A stretch of 64,000 bases of DNA, taken from contig NC_065532.1 of NCBI RefSeq assembly GCF_020184175.1, forward strand, positions 1,550,001 to 1,614,000, given 5' to 3'. Position 1 is the first letter of the stretch; each line of letters opens with the position of its first letter. The position numbers and the translations under genes are program-made. Positions 51,560 to 64,000 of the stretch are shown here, in pieces. The DNA is from Aphis gossypii. Its lineage: Eukaryota > Arthropoda > Insecta > Hemiptera > Aphididae. The notes below the pieces were generated by a model that made no database searches, was not told the origin of the DNA, and worked only from the letters and a program-made list of their open reading frames with translations.

Positions 51560-51715
51560 GTATTGATTGAATTTAACTTTATTTTTACGATATTCATAAA
51601 CAACATTTGGTAAAAATAATTTCATATTATTTTATCAACAAATTTCTATTAAAAGGTTATTTTGTTATTATTTTATTTGGATTAATTATGATATTTTCAT
51701 AATATTTTTTAAAAT
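51560..51715 (+). repeat. Fragment of the copy A/B/C repeat family
   Basis: The run tattcataaacaac ... caacaaatttctattaaaag ... ttttatttggattaattatg is a diverged copy of 33150-33290, the upstream part of repeat copy B. It stops where B continues with gattctgaacg. Confidence 0.55.
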
Positions 51716-52260
51716 GTATCATTATTATTTATATAATGTTCCAGAAAATATGGAAGGGAAAATTTAAAAAATGTTTATAATAACTATTTCGCTTTTAATT
51801 TTACAGTGGGTATGTTAAATAATTAAAGTTGAACGAATGGATTTTATTCTCAATGAAATAAAATAAAATTAATTTTATACAAATACGATACATACCTATT
51901 AAAAAATGTTCTATACTCAAATTATTTAAATTCCCAACTGTAATTGCAACGCTTGTCCACTGGAACTCACGAAATTTTATGATTCACCAATTCCCGAGAA
52001 AATTTATTGGATACTTTGCCTGTATATGATTTTTATATTTATTATTACGGAACAATCCCAAAAGCAATAAAGTACCTATAATAACATATAAAGATAAAAA
52101 GATTAGGTAGCTCCGAATGAATAAAAATATTTTATGAATTGGTAACTCGCCACATGCACCGTATTTTTGAAGGATAAAAAAAAAACGAATGCACCACAGT
52201 TCCGTTTTCTAAAATTATTTTTAACACCAAAACTTAACATCCATAAAATTAAGCGGGATA

Positions 52261-52789
52261 GTCGAATTGCACTTATTACCTAAAAAGAAATGGTCGAATT
52301 GCACTTAGGTTGAAAAAAGGTAATAGTTGAACTGCACTCGGTTAAAAATTAGGTAGTAATCGAATTGCACTCATTCAAAAAAAGAGTTAAAATGGAAAAA
52401 CCGTGGAAACCCGTTAAAAATATTGTGAATCTTATGTTTACGAATGCTACAGTAAAAATGTATAATATAATATAATATAATGTATAATAATATAATATAT
52501 AAGAATAATTATAATGTATAAATATATAATTAACATAATGTGATGTATAAAACAATCATTTTTAACCACGCCAATGATTAAAATCATTGTCAGTTCTAAG
52601 CCTGTAAGTGGGAAGGAAAATGAATGTTTACTAAATGTTTAACTCCTTCAAATGTATGATAATTTGGTTGAAATACTTTTTTTGAGCCCAAGTGCAATTC
52701 GACTACTACCTGCTTTTTACCCGAGTGCAGTTCGACCATTACCTTTTTTAAACCCAAGTGTAATTCGACTAAGATGAGTGCAATTCGAC
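52261..52789. mobile_element. Foldback element with four 13-mer repeats per arm
   Basis: The left arm has gtcgaattgcact or close variants at 52261, 52293, 52326 and about 52359, spaced 32-33 bases. The right arm has the inverse, agtgcaattcgac or variants, at 52691, 52724, 52757 and 52777. Between the 13-mers lie ggtaat/attacc and lysine-like A runs. The 300-bp centre is AT-rich and non-coding. A foldback or MITE with tandem subterminal binding-site-like repeats. Confidence 0.75.
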
Positions 52790-53817
52790 CATACCCAAAT
52801 TAAGATATCGCTGTATCGGTGTAAAACCATATTGAAATTAAACTATTATACCTGCAAAGCCATATCAAATCATTATTGTGTAATGATTTAAATCCCATGT
52901 CTACGTACTATTAGACGTTCTTGTGTGTTCCGTACTTCCGTTCTATATGAATATCGTACTTTGTGTTTTAACGAATCGACAGTGATCACTTTAATTAGTT
53001 CTTTAACTATAGCTGTTGCTTAAAATATTATTAATTTAAATTATTAAATTATTACAAATCTTTTAATAAAGTTTTATTTAAATATGGGAAGTGAGATAAG
53101 TGTTTTATAGTCAAAGAAAAATATGCTGTTGGTAAAAAATCAATTATAATATAATTTAAAATATACAGAATGAAATAGATACTAGAAAAATTGGATGGAA
53201 ATGCATAAAAAATCGTTTAAAACAAAATTCACAAAATTAGCGTTGGTTATAATTTTTGGCAAGAATCAGGTACACATAATATGATAATGAACATTAATTC
53301 TGCCAATAGGTAATATAGTTAGTTTACTGTTATTCAACAATGTTTTCGTTGGCATTTAAAATTAATAAAAATATACCAAGCATAGAAAATATTAACCTAA
53401 ATAATTTACAAACATTTCAAATAGGTATCTATGATTATTTGATTATTAATTAGGTAAGTACCTTCCTACAATAAAATGAGAAAAATTGTCTATTAGAAAT
53501 CGTTATTTTAAGCTTAAATATCCTATTTGGTTGTTATTTAAATTTCAGTTACTCATACAATTAAATAAGTAATAGGTTCAAATGTACATTAGAGCGCAAG
53601 TGGGTTATAAAAAAGGTGTGATGAGTGCAAATGGTTTGCACCGGATTACCGATTAGCGGTAACTGACATTTTTTGGCAACGGTCATAGATATATACAACT
53701 AGTTAAAAGGTAGGTAGTATAACCATGCATATTATGTAACTATGTAGTTTTGTATATCTATAGAAGTGATGGTTAATCATATAGCCATCATTTTTTATTT
53801 ATTAAAAAATGAATTAA

Positions 53818-54138
53818 GCATTAAGAGCAAAATCAGTTACATCATTTAGTAAGAGGGATAGTATACAACTCTGCAGTCTATCTATTCTCTGTGTAAAGAA
53901 AGAACATGTCGATTCTGCGCAACTTGAAGTAACACATCCCTGCCATCAAGACCGATTTTATTATGGCCTGATGTCGCGTGAAGGTCCATCATGCGAAAAA
54001 AAGCCGACATTCCACATCGAACGAACACGCCGCACATTCTCTCGCTGGATAAAAAAGAAAGAATATGCTTTAACAACACAACAAAGAAACAACATTTTTA
54101 GAAAAAGGATAGCATGCTTGAGTATACAATACACTTAG
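53818..54138 (+). other. Open frame of coding-like composition without a start codon
   Basis: A 106-codon open frame runs from after TAA (53815) to TAG at 54136. The only internal ATG is at 53971. The middle (about 53880-54090) has balanced codon use with Arg CGA/CGC codons and reads KKEHVDSAQLEVTHPCHQD and EGPSCEKKPTFHIERTRR, unlike the AT-rich surroundings. I recognise no family. It may be a gene fragment or an exon of an unrecognised gene. It lies about 470 bases upstream of the ATG of MINPP gene 3, but no splice link is evident. Confidence 0.25.
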
Positions 54139-54610
54139 AAATTAGAGTTCTATCGTGTTGGCACTCAGGTATTGGCTTTTTTTTAAATAATTATAAGACT
54201 TAGAAACCTATGACAGGGTGTTGGAGACAAATAGTTATCATATTAATTCGTCTTTGCAGAGCACCGGATATCGATTTTTGACCTAAATCGTTGATAATGG
54301 ATATAAGCACTGTATAATCCTACAGTCTATAGTAGGTAGGCATACGATTTTTTTTTTTTTTTCTGCTACTCTTATTACTTCGTATTCATATAATGTAAAT
54401 CATTTATTTATAATAGTATAATACAGAAATACATTAAACAGTAAAAAAAACAAAGATCGCCTATCTGAGTCTCTCTCTAACCGCCTCCGCTGCCGCGCCA
54501 CAATCGCCATATACAACTACCAGCAATCGGCGTCGGCGGTGGCGATTTCGACGGCCACAAATCGCAATTTCTATACGGCAGCGTACCTAACGCCGCTCAG
54601 TATCGCAACA

Positions 54611-57600
54611 ATGTTGGTCACGGGATGTCTGTTTACGATAGCACTAGTGTTCGGGACGTTGGTCACGTTCACGACTGGACTTACCGACTGGCAGCACATC
54701 TCTTCGTTCAAACAGCAGACCGACTATGGTCGCATGTGCTATCGGACCGTCCAAAATCCGTACGTGTACTTCGGCACAAAGACCACTTACGGTGCGGTGG
54801 CCGGCAACGACTTACAGACTCCGCCAGGTGTGTGTGTATATATATATATATATATAATACAAGATATTTGGCCCATTAAATATATAATGCCAACAATTGC
54901 CCAAAAACGTTCACGCCTAATCACGCTTTACGATGATATCTTATAGCTGATGAGCAACTGAGCATTAAGTGATGGACGGTAATGTTATTATTTAAGAAGA
55001 TTCTCCGCTGTAAAAAGAGATGATCTTAAAATTTTTATTTTTTTAAAGTTTCTCCTTTCTATTAATGATTAATCGTATACGTAAAAAATCATTATAATCC
55101 GCGAATCGTGTAATTGGAGTGAGTGTAAAATGTTAGTATTATAATGCTAATAATTTAAATAACATCATCTTAAAGCGACTACACGGCATAAACTTATATT
55201 ATAATGTATAATAATTAATAATTATAATATGAACCATATTTTCTTATAATCAGGAAAGAATAGCAAAATATAACGAGGTTGGAATATCTATGCAACGGCC
55301 AAAACCAACTTTAGACAAAGTCGGTTAAAATTTGAAGTTCAATTTTTGTCAAAAAGAGATTTAACAAAATATATAAAATAATGATTTTTTCTCAAAAGAT
55401 ATAAATTATTATTGATTATATAAACATATATATTATATTATAATCTTTGAAATTTGACTAAAAAAATATAAACCGCAGAAACTTGAAAAATTCCATTATT
55501 TCTTATATGCCTACCTACCTATCATAATTTTCTGTATAAAATAATATTTTCAAAATATTAAAAGCATATTGAACTTATTTACATTACATTTTACAAAACT
55601 ATTCTCATATTTCTACGGCATTTAAAAGTCATATCAATAGTTGATTTTATATACAGTTGGTAAATACTATAATTATGTAATGCGATATTTTTGACAATAA
55701 TTAGTTTAATAAATTATATTATAAAATAAAGATTAACATAACAATCACGATTACACTGACATATTGCTTAATGTCAAAATAGTCATACTTCAAGTTATAA
55801 GTTACTGTTGTACAGCGGGCATGGCTATTATAACCGTTTTCGACCAAACGTATCCTTCGCTTTTAGTCCAAAACAAAAAATATTACTAACAGAGCACAAG
55901 ACTTTTTATTTTTATCTACAGTAAACACTATATAATAATAGGTACTTTTAGAAATGCAACTATACAAATAAGGATAACAATAGACGTAGGTATTGACAAA
56001 AGGTTATTTAAAATATCCTGTATTATTATAATTATTATACATTAATATTTAATCATTTTTTTTTTTTTAATTTATTTTGTATAATCCCACGCTATTCGAC
56101 AGTTGCTTTTTAGTACAATAATAATTCACAATATTATAAGTTATTTATTATTAATTATCACTTATTAATACAATTATATAATATGTAGTAGGTATATTGT
56201 ATTTTATAAACATTATATTATTATTTATTATTTACCAATAATAATTGAATATATTTTATAAATAATTATAATTTATAATTATTAATATATCATATTATTT
56301 TTTCTAAAATGAAAAATTACAACAATTTCGTCAAACATAGACAATAGATTGAATTAAATAATTGAAATTAGTGATCTCTAATTTATTTTATTTGGAATGT
56401 TATCAATGAAATTTTTGAAATAATACTTTATTATTCTAGTAAGATCTCAAAGTATGAATTATTTAGGTATTTAAAAAAAAAATTAAAATCAATACATCAT
56501 TCAATTCACAAAATTGTTACTTCTTCAAGAATTTATTAAATCATTTATACTTTACTATTTTATCAGATTTAAGTTGTCCTAATAATTATCGATTATATTA
56601 TGTACTATGTACTTTCATGTTACCTATGTATGGAAATAATATGACTAATATTTTTCTTCTAATGTATTCATGTCTCATTACTTTCAACTATTTAGATACC
56701 CAAATTTTCCTAAAAAATTCTATAGAACCATTAGTCATTGTTGACAGAAAATATGTATAAATGTGTTGACTCTATAATCTGTAAGTACACTGCACCTTTA
56801 TGAAAGACTAATAATTAGGTTTGCATTAGAAATATAATTATAAGCATGTCTCTCAATTCGTATTCAAACCAAACATTAAGCATTAACAGCATAAATTTAT
56901 CACTCGTAAATTATTACTATTTTATATTTGTCTGTCTTTCTGATAAAAAATTACAAAGCGCCTAAATTAATAAATAATATGTTTCGATCATGTGTATTTT
57001 GCTGTTTTTTGTACGCAGCAAACAGTATGGTTTTATGAAGCTATACTGGCGTTTAACGCATATATTTGAATATATTTCTAGCCAAAGAATCCTTTTATAA
57101 ATACAATAATTTATGATCACCAACTGTAACACGTGTAACATTCAGTGATTCGGTATACAGTATAGCTTTTTGCTTTCCACTTATTTTATGCTGCAATACA
57201 GTGGCGTAATTATGGGGGAATATAGGAATATATCCTTCCCCAGACGCTTTTTTTTTGCGTAAAAAACAAAAAGGAAAATTGACTTGATACTACAATTGAT
57301 GAAAAATATATTTTATTTTATTTTATTGTTTACTTAATTCTTTATGAAAACTATTATTATACTATTTAACTAATTTATGATAATAAATTAATATAATATT
57401 GTGATATACGAGATTTAATGTTCAAGGGGGGGATAGCCCTACTAAAACAATAGTAAATAAACTTATTCCCAATCCCACCCCAGAACCAATTCCAAATTAT
57501 GCCACTGCTGCAATGTGATTTAAAGCCGAATTTATTTCAAAGTTAGTACAAAAATTTAAGTTTTAGCTTTAATAAACTATTAAAGTCTGTGTTTTATAAT

Positions 57601-60600
57601 TTAGTTTTTCGAAACCACTCAATAAGTAATAAGTAATATTTTTATTTTATTTCTTTTGTTTAATTTATAAGATTTATTAAACGTTTTATTTTTGAACTGA
57701 ATGATACCATCGATACTTCACAAAATAGTATTTGATATAATATTCAATTAAATTGTCGCCATCAACTTAAATTAGTTCATCTCAACTTTTTCTATATGAT
57801 ATTAAAAAATAAATTACTTGAAAAAATTACAACCAATACAAATAGCTATTCATTAGAATAGACACCCGAAAAATACATTGTTAATATATATTTTACGGAA
57901 ATCATAAATATGTTTACAGACTGCCGACCGTTACAAGTGTGGATGGTATCCAGGCACGGTACACGTTATCCATCGAAAAAAAAGATCGAAGAACTTAAGA
58001 AGTTGAACGAGCTTAAGACAATGATAACTGCCGAATCGACTATGTGTCCTGAGGATATCGTGGCCATCAAGAACTGGAATACCAATCTTACCAAAGACGA
58101 CCATTACATGCTACAAAGACAGGGTGTAGAGGAACTCAAGTCGCTGGCCGTGCGGCTCAAAAGACAATTTCCACAGATATTCAATAACCCATACACTGAA
58201 AACAACTTCAAAGTACGTACAACAATTCATATGGATAATATTTTTTAATTAACTCAAATAATATTTTTTCACTCTTCACTTTCATACATTGAGAAACCTT
58301 CTACAAAATGAAAACTGTCAGTATAAGTTTTAAAATCATAGTTTATTTATAATTCAGTTATAAAATGTGGCGTCCGCGAGTCCATTATGTATGGTATTCA
58401 ACTCCAAGGTAGGACCAATAACTGGGCAACAAGTCGAAAATAATTTTATTAAAACACTCTTATTATTTAGTGCAATATGAATAAGTACTACGTGTTATTG
58501 TAATAATACCTATTCTTTTAAATTACAAAAAATTTAAAAAAGTATAAACGATATATAAATATCTATAGTTTTCTCTTACAGCAAACTTTAGGTATATTAA
58601 TTAATAATATCCTAAACCCTAAATCTACATCAGTATCAGTAGCATCCAATGGTCTTAAAGACTTAAACACAAATGCGTTATTCTCCATATTTCCCGATAT
58701 AGTAATATAGACGTATAAATATATAATATAATATAGTTGGGCATTTATATCAATCTATTTTACAACTATTTTCGTACAAATCTTATGAATGCTTACGCCT
58801 TACAGGTATTATAAAGTGATAACTATTGATAATAGAGTAGTTTTTTAGAATATCAAAACATTTTAGTAATGTACAATAGTTATTTGTATTAATAAATATT
58901 TTTATAAAAATTATTATAATCGTAACTGTAATAATATAGTTTTGAATACATTGCATTTTAATCACAATTCAACTAATTTTATTAGTTATAAATTATCTTA
59001 TAAAAATATGTAAGCTGCGATGTTTTTTAAGTAAATATATTATGTAATTAATTATAACAAATAAGCAAGTATAAAATAAATACTTAAAATAATTTAAATG
59101 AGTTGTAGTCCTGTAGATCTATAATCATAAGTATTAAACCTATAGGTACCTACCTAAAAAAATTAAAAATAAATAATAATAATAATAATAAGTAGGTATT
59201 TGAATAAAAGTATCTACATGTTTATGATAAAATAAATCACTCACTGTAAGTCAGTGGCTATTTTTTCTAATTTTCCGTAGTACACATATTTCAATTTAAG
59301 TTTAGTTAGGTACTATCAATTCGTCCGAGGTATAGTTGCAGAATGTTATATACTATATACTATATAGTACATAATATAAAAGTGGTACACATTTTTATTT
59401 TTAGTAGTGCACAAAGTGTGTTGTAGTACCACAAAAATAACAACTTCTGTAAGTATTATTACATTTTTATTATATTCCGTATAATATATTGTTTTTGTAT
59501 GTTGTCCATAATGTTCAGAATTAACTTGTTATTTACAGTATTTACCAAATTAAATAGTATTCTTTAGGTAAAATATTTTCAATAGTCAATTTATTAGTCA
59601 TTAATAACCAAACCTCACGTAGAAGTAATTGAGTATTTTCAACTATTTGATAAATTTGGTAACCAGTTAACCACACTCTGTAGTCTGTATGTTTATATTT
59701 ATACTATTATGTATAATTACATACTGTAAATCAACATGTCCCTAAACAGAGTGACGACTGACGAGTGACTCATTTATAGTATTTCGCTCCGATACGTAAG
59801 TACCTAATATGTAAATAACTATAACAATATTAATAGGTGTCACATTTTTATAACGAGAGAGCTTTACAATTTTACATAAAATTAATTATTATACAATAAT
59901 TTATAAAAGTATTTCGATTGGTTTCTTTTTTCAGTTTTTGACTTCACATAAACAACGCGCCAAAGACAGCGCTACTGTGTTTTATCAAACAATCTTTAAC
60001 CGAAACCCTGAAAATGAATTACCGATCGTCCAAACATCCGATGACAGATTTTATGTAAGTATTGAAAACGTCCAGCAATAATTATAAAATTGTACTAATT
60101 TTTAATACTAGTAATACCTGAACAGTATAAGATGAAGCTAGTAATTAGTATAAAGTAGTGGTTTTCATAATATTTTTTCATCGTGACACATATTATTGTT
60201 ATTTACGCTACATTTCAGAAAAACATTGTCTATCTATTTGCTAACATAAATACTTTAGACTTATAAAAAAAAAATATATGTTTACCCATTACAGTGGTAT
60301 TTGGGTAATATAACCGGTATAGAAAATGGGAATTAGTATATATACTTAATCCAAAATAAGGAATAAGCAGTTGATGCTCGTAGTCCATAGAATCCAGTGT
60401 TTAGAGATAGTGGCAGAGACCCTTTTTTGACAATCCCTTGTTTCTGATGGCACATAAGAAAATCAAACTTCTTGCGTTTTATCAAAAATACAAATACAAA
60501 TACGTGTCAATTTGACCTTACACAATGCGAAACGTCCATTCCATCAATGATAAAGATTTATACTGAGGGTTATCATTATCTGCGCACGACAACCTGACCA

Positions 60601-61677
60601 TTATTTATTCATTATATTCGTAAACTGTGAACAATATGTATATAATTTGTGAACATATAATATGATAAACATAACGCCATAATATAATGTGGATAGTTTA
60701 TATTATTTCGAATTATAAATATTTTGTATGCACCTATTAAATATCGAGCGATCATTTAATTATGTTCACGTGGCTTTTGAATTAAGTACATCTGTAGACA
60801 TTTGTTTTAAATTGATGCTTTCTTATAAACAATTCAGTCTATAATGTAACAATTAGTTCACAAAATGTTGTTCGCATAACAATAAACAATATAATATTAT
60901 AATATTGTTGCATTCTTTAAAACTTTATTATAGACGTACTTTCTTTAATTTGTAAATTCGACATATTTTCTACAAACATTCGCCAATATTTTCAAACATC
61001 TTCTAATTATATTTTTTATTGTATCTTTTTTTTAAGAGGACATTTTTACGCAACACCTCCCTTCTTAATGTAGTTTTTATTATAAATTTATAACCATTAT
61101 TTATTCTCCTGTAAAATTTTCAAATAATTATACCTAGTTATTATAGCCCATGCCTTTAACCTCTTAACTCAGTGACACTTCATACTCGAAAAATCCACCA
61201 TTGAAGTCGTTATTCGCGTAGACATAAACATAAATATATAATAAACATTTATGTCACGTAATGATTTTAAATAAGTATTAAGTGTATAATATAAATCCAC
61301 TCGTGTTTTATTATAACGTAGAAAAAAATATTTGTTATTTCATTAACTTGAACTTGACTAAGAGTGTATAGCGTATGTCAAGTATAATTCTAAACTATTA
61401 ATAGTAAACAATTTAAAATGTTGACGTTAAAATTGCTATTATAGCCGATTATAATATTTAATTTTGGCACACTACATTGCCACTAATAACGATGACTTAG
61501 GTAAGTAAATTAAATAATATATTGTGTAATAGCTGTATAAGTGCAAGCAAGGAGAAGACGATGACGACGACACAAAGGGACAAGGAGAAGTGAAAAAGTT
61601 CGAGGACGGCCCACTCGTGAGGTCCGTTGTGTCCAGGGTATCTATGGCAATGGGCCTTAAACAAAACCTCAGTTATG
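54611..61677 (+). CDS. MINPP1-like histidine phosphatase, gene 3 (first four exons; continues beyond window)
   Basis: Exons are 54611-54827, 57920-58212, 59935-60054 and 61533-61677 (258 codons plus one base seen). Phases 1, 0, 0, 1 match gene 1 at the same places, and exon 2 is 293 bases, as in gene 1. The frame is open upstream of the first in-frame ATG (54611), so the start is uncertain. MLVTGCLFTIALVFGTLVTF is a strongly hydrophobic N-terminus: signal peptide or membrane anchor. Exon 2 has DCRPLQVWMVSRHGTRYP, with an intact RHGTRYP. Exon 3 gives LTSHKQRAKDSATVFY. Exon 4 gives LYKCKQGEDDDDD and VVSRVSMAMGLKQNLSY, aligning with the gene 1 GLDRNLTF region. The exon 4 acceptor could also lie nine bases later. 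The proton-donor region is outside the window. Exons are much richer in GC than genes 1 and 2, suggesting the better-conserved, possibly active family member. Intron 1 contains a MITE. Confidence 0.83.
54828..54856. repeat. (GT)n(TA)n microsatellite at a splice donor
   Basis: gtgtgtgtgtatatatatatatata begins exactly at the exon 1 donor of MINPP gene 3 (CCGCCAG then gtgtgt). Length changes here would sit directly in the 5' splice site region. Confidence 0.7.
57199..57507. mobile_element. hAT-type MITE in intron 1 of MINPP gene 3 (309 bp)
   Basis: The left end cagtggcgtaattatggggg and inverted right end aattatgccactg pair (CAGTGGCRTAATT). Flanks ctgcaata (57191-57198) and ctgcaatg (57508-57515) are an 8-bp target duplication with one mismatch. 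The interior is AT-rich with ttccccagacg and gggggggata blocks and no frame. It lies 412 bases before exon 2. Confidence 0.8.
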
Positions 61678-64000
61678 GTAAGTTTGTCCATGAGAAGTCA
61701 ATATTTCACGCATGTGCGAAAATAGTAATATTAAGGCATTACGCTTTTATTTTTTTTTTTTTTTTTACGATTATAACTAGATTCAGCTGGAAACCCATCC
61801 AACCGTATAAGTACATTTTATAAAATGTATGCTTGTGCAAAAATATATAACTTTTTAAGTGCTTATAGTAGTATTCAATATCCGTTAAACCTATGATAAT
61901 AAGTAGGTATAATAATTATGTATAGGTTTTGCATTGTCTTTATTCGTTATTAATGATGACGATGACAAATAATAATAATAATAAATTACTATTTATCATA
62001 AATTATAATATAATGCGGTAGTTACGTATTGTACTTTACATTATTTTATACTAATACATACACAATTGACGATATTTATATCAATAAAAGGGCTACCGAC
62101 CCCAGTTCCCTGCAGTGCAGCGTTTTTGTGAATCGTTCAACAGTGTGTTGTAATAATTATAATGCCAAATTTGTACATGAAATTCGATTTCCATCTCTAC
62201 CAACACATTATTGCAAATATGTATATATAATAATATGATATATTGATATCACATGTTTCCATTTTTTAGTAATAGGTAACCTAACCTACCTACTGTTACT
62301 GTACTCACCGCCCACTAGCTATCGAATAATAACCGTAATTATCTATATTTCCGCAACCCGAGGTCATTGGATTAATTAAACGAATATAATTTAACAGATT
62401 CGTTCTATTAATTACTTATTTGATTAACGATAATAATTGTAATATACTAACCTCCTTCCCCGGACACGCAGATCCATACAAGCGTAGTATTGTCTTTAAT
62501 AGCCGTTTATTAAGTGTATCTATTCGACTCAACTCGTCAGCTGTCTTCATATATATATGTATGTACATACAATGAATAATAGTAATAACAGCACATATAA
62601 GTTCAAGCAAACGTTTTTCAATGAGTATAGAAGCTTGATCGTTCGTTTTATTTATAGTGATTTGCTGACTCGTCAAAATTGTTTAGCTGTAAAACACATT
62701 AATCATATGAATAGCGGACTTAAAGGAACAGACCCTTAGTCCGTAAAACATTACGTCCAAATAAAATAATTACATAGATTTAGGAGATATATTCGTTTGT
62801 AATAAATATATTGAGTTCAATTACCTACTTTAATTATCATTAAACTATATTAAAATAGGTATGTATGTAACAATACTCAAAGATGAATAAAAATAAAATA
62901 TTAGTTATTATAAATACTACTCAATTCCAAGCTTATAAAGCTTCTCCCTGCTTCTGTCCTTGCTATAAATTATCTGAAATTTATATTATTTATTATCATA
63001 AACAAAAATACCTGTATACCTACATTAAAAATAAATACAATACATTTATACGAATATATACATTATTATTCAGTTAGATATTATACAACTACAATTATTA
63101 AATATTACCTTTAGTTATTATTACATTGTCAACATGGAAAATGCACCATGCACACATAACATATCATCAAATTATTAGATTGAATTAATTTCCTTTCCAC
63201 TTTTAAGTTATGATAGTTTTAAAAACAATTATATTGGGGCATACCTACTCAGGCATAGGTAAATAATCCGTCTGAAAACTAGCTATAGGTTATAGCAGTT
63301 ATCGAGATCGTTTCGCCTAAACGCTAAAACCTTTCGGGAACTTAAAACTATTTTACAATATTCTTAAACAATAATGATTTATTATAATAGTTTGGGCAGT
63401 AAAATATTAGGTGTATACTGTATAATGTATTAACGAATACTTGTAGTATACGAGATAGTAGGTCAACTGCTGACAACGAGTATTAATACTAAGACAAAAG
63501 TACTATTGTTTGTGTATTTATAGGGCGTTGAACCTTTCAATAACTATAGATAGATGAACAAGTGTTAACTGCTGGACACTAAAATATATAGCATTCTTTT
63601 TGATTTGTATACACTATACAGTATGTAATAGGTATGATAATTGATGCGATTTACCGATTCATTAGGATGTGCTAGTATACAAAGAAGTAAAACAATTTTC
63701 ACATACCTATTATTCTATTAATATTTCAATGTTAATGGTTAAAACACAAACAATATTAAATACAAATAAACAAAATATTTTATTTTATTACCTGAGTTCG
63801 ATAAATGATTAGAAACTAGCGTGGATCTAGAGGGAGGGAGGGGGTGCTAGGGTAATATAGTACCTCTCTTGAGATGTTCCTTCCTGGAAAAACTCTACAC
63901 AATATGTATTTAGGCTGGGCACATTTTTAAAAAAAGTTGGTACTAAAAAAATAAATGAATGAAATTGAGAAGTTATTTTCCTCTAATAATTGATAACCAG
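61678..64000. other. Downstream intron of MINPP gene 3 and window end
   Basis: I looked for the expected next exon (equivalent of gene 1 NIIKAMYDSCRFE...WCAVFS) on the plus strand and did not find it, so this stretch is probably the following intron. It contains (aat)n near 61970 and, near 63825-63845, gagggagggagggggtgc, which resembles a G-rich transposon end cut by the window boundary. No other gene is visible. Confidence 0.4.

Noticed and set aside
1..64000. CRISPR arrays, bacterial operons, rRNA or intact tRNA genes
   Set aside because: None seen; the window is animal nuclear DNA with spliced genes and transposons. The only tRNA-like string is the retroposed fragment at 49507-49572.

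Overview
The window looks like nuclear DNA from an aphid (Hemiptera, Aphididae). It is very AT-rich and full of short 'taggtacctac'-type strings. It has genes with spliceosomal introns (two are only 55-56 bp), short TTAGG runs and dense small DNA transposons. The species cannot be read from the sequence. All gene models below were built by hand from splice sites, phase and protein motifs.

Layout. 1-8468: non-coding, with one CpG-rich patch (778-912). 8469-14041 (+): the 3' five exons of a large, mostly disordered protein ending in two PDZ domains of pro-interleukin-16 type. 14500-16337 (-): a complete four-exon mitochondrial elongation factor Tu gene, tail to tail with the PDZ gene. 16338-22100: TUFM upstream region, a P/THAP9-type transposase remnant and three DNA-transposon or foldback elements.

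22137-64000 is dominated by three same-strand paralogues of multiple inositol polyphosphate phosphatase (MINPP1, histidine phosphatase clade 2). Gene 1 is 22137-25961 (7 exons, 446 aa), gene 2 is 40637-45236 (8 exons, 551 aa), and gene 3 starts at 54611 and runs off the window. All three have a phase-1 intron just before the exon carrying the RHGxRxP active-site motif, and they keep the same later phases, so they come from tandem duplication. Genes 1 and 2 start with a signal peptide. Both have Ser where MINPPs carry the catalytic Glu of the HAE proton-donor motif, and gene 2 also has RHGAKFP. Gene 3 has an intact RHGTRYP on a separate GC-rich first exon encoding a hydrophobic segment.

The spaces and introns hold many mobile elements. 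They include a near-intact MULE with a perfect 9-bp target duplication and one frameshift, four hAT-type MITEs with 8-bp duplications, and a solo LTR with a 5-bp duplication. There is also an R1/TRAS-like non-LTR element lacking its reverse transcriptase and abutting TTAGG repeats, a foldback element with a 13-mer array, a three-copy repeat family including a large inverted pair, and a tiny poly(A)-tailed retroposed hairpin with a 16-bp duplication.

The PDZ scaffold and EF-Tu genes look like ordinary host genes. The MINPP cluster is the accessory part: secreted or membrane-anchored phosphatase-fold proteins, at least two of which may have lost or altered catalysis.
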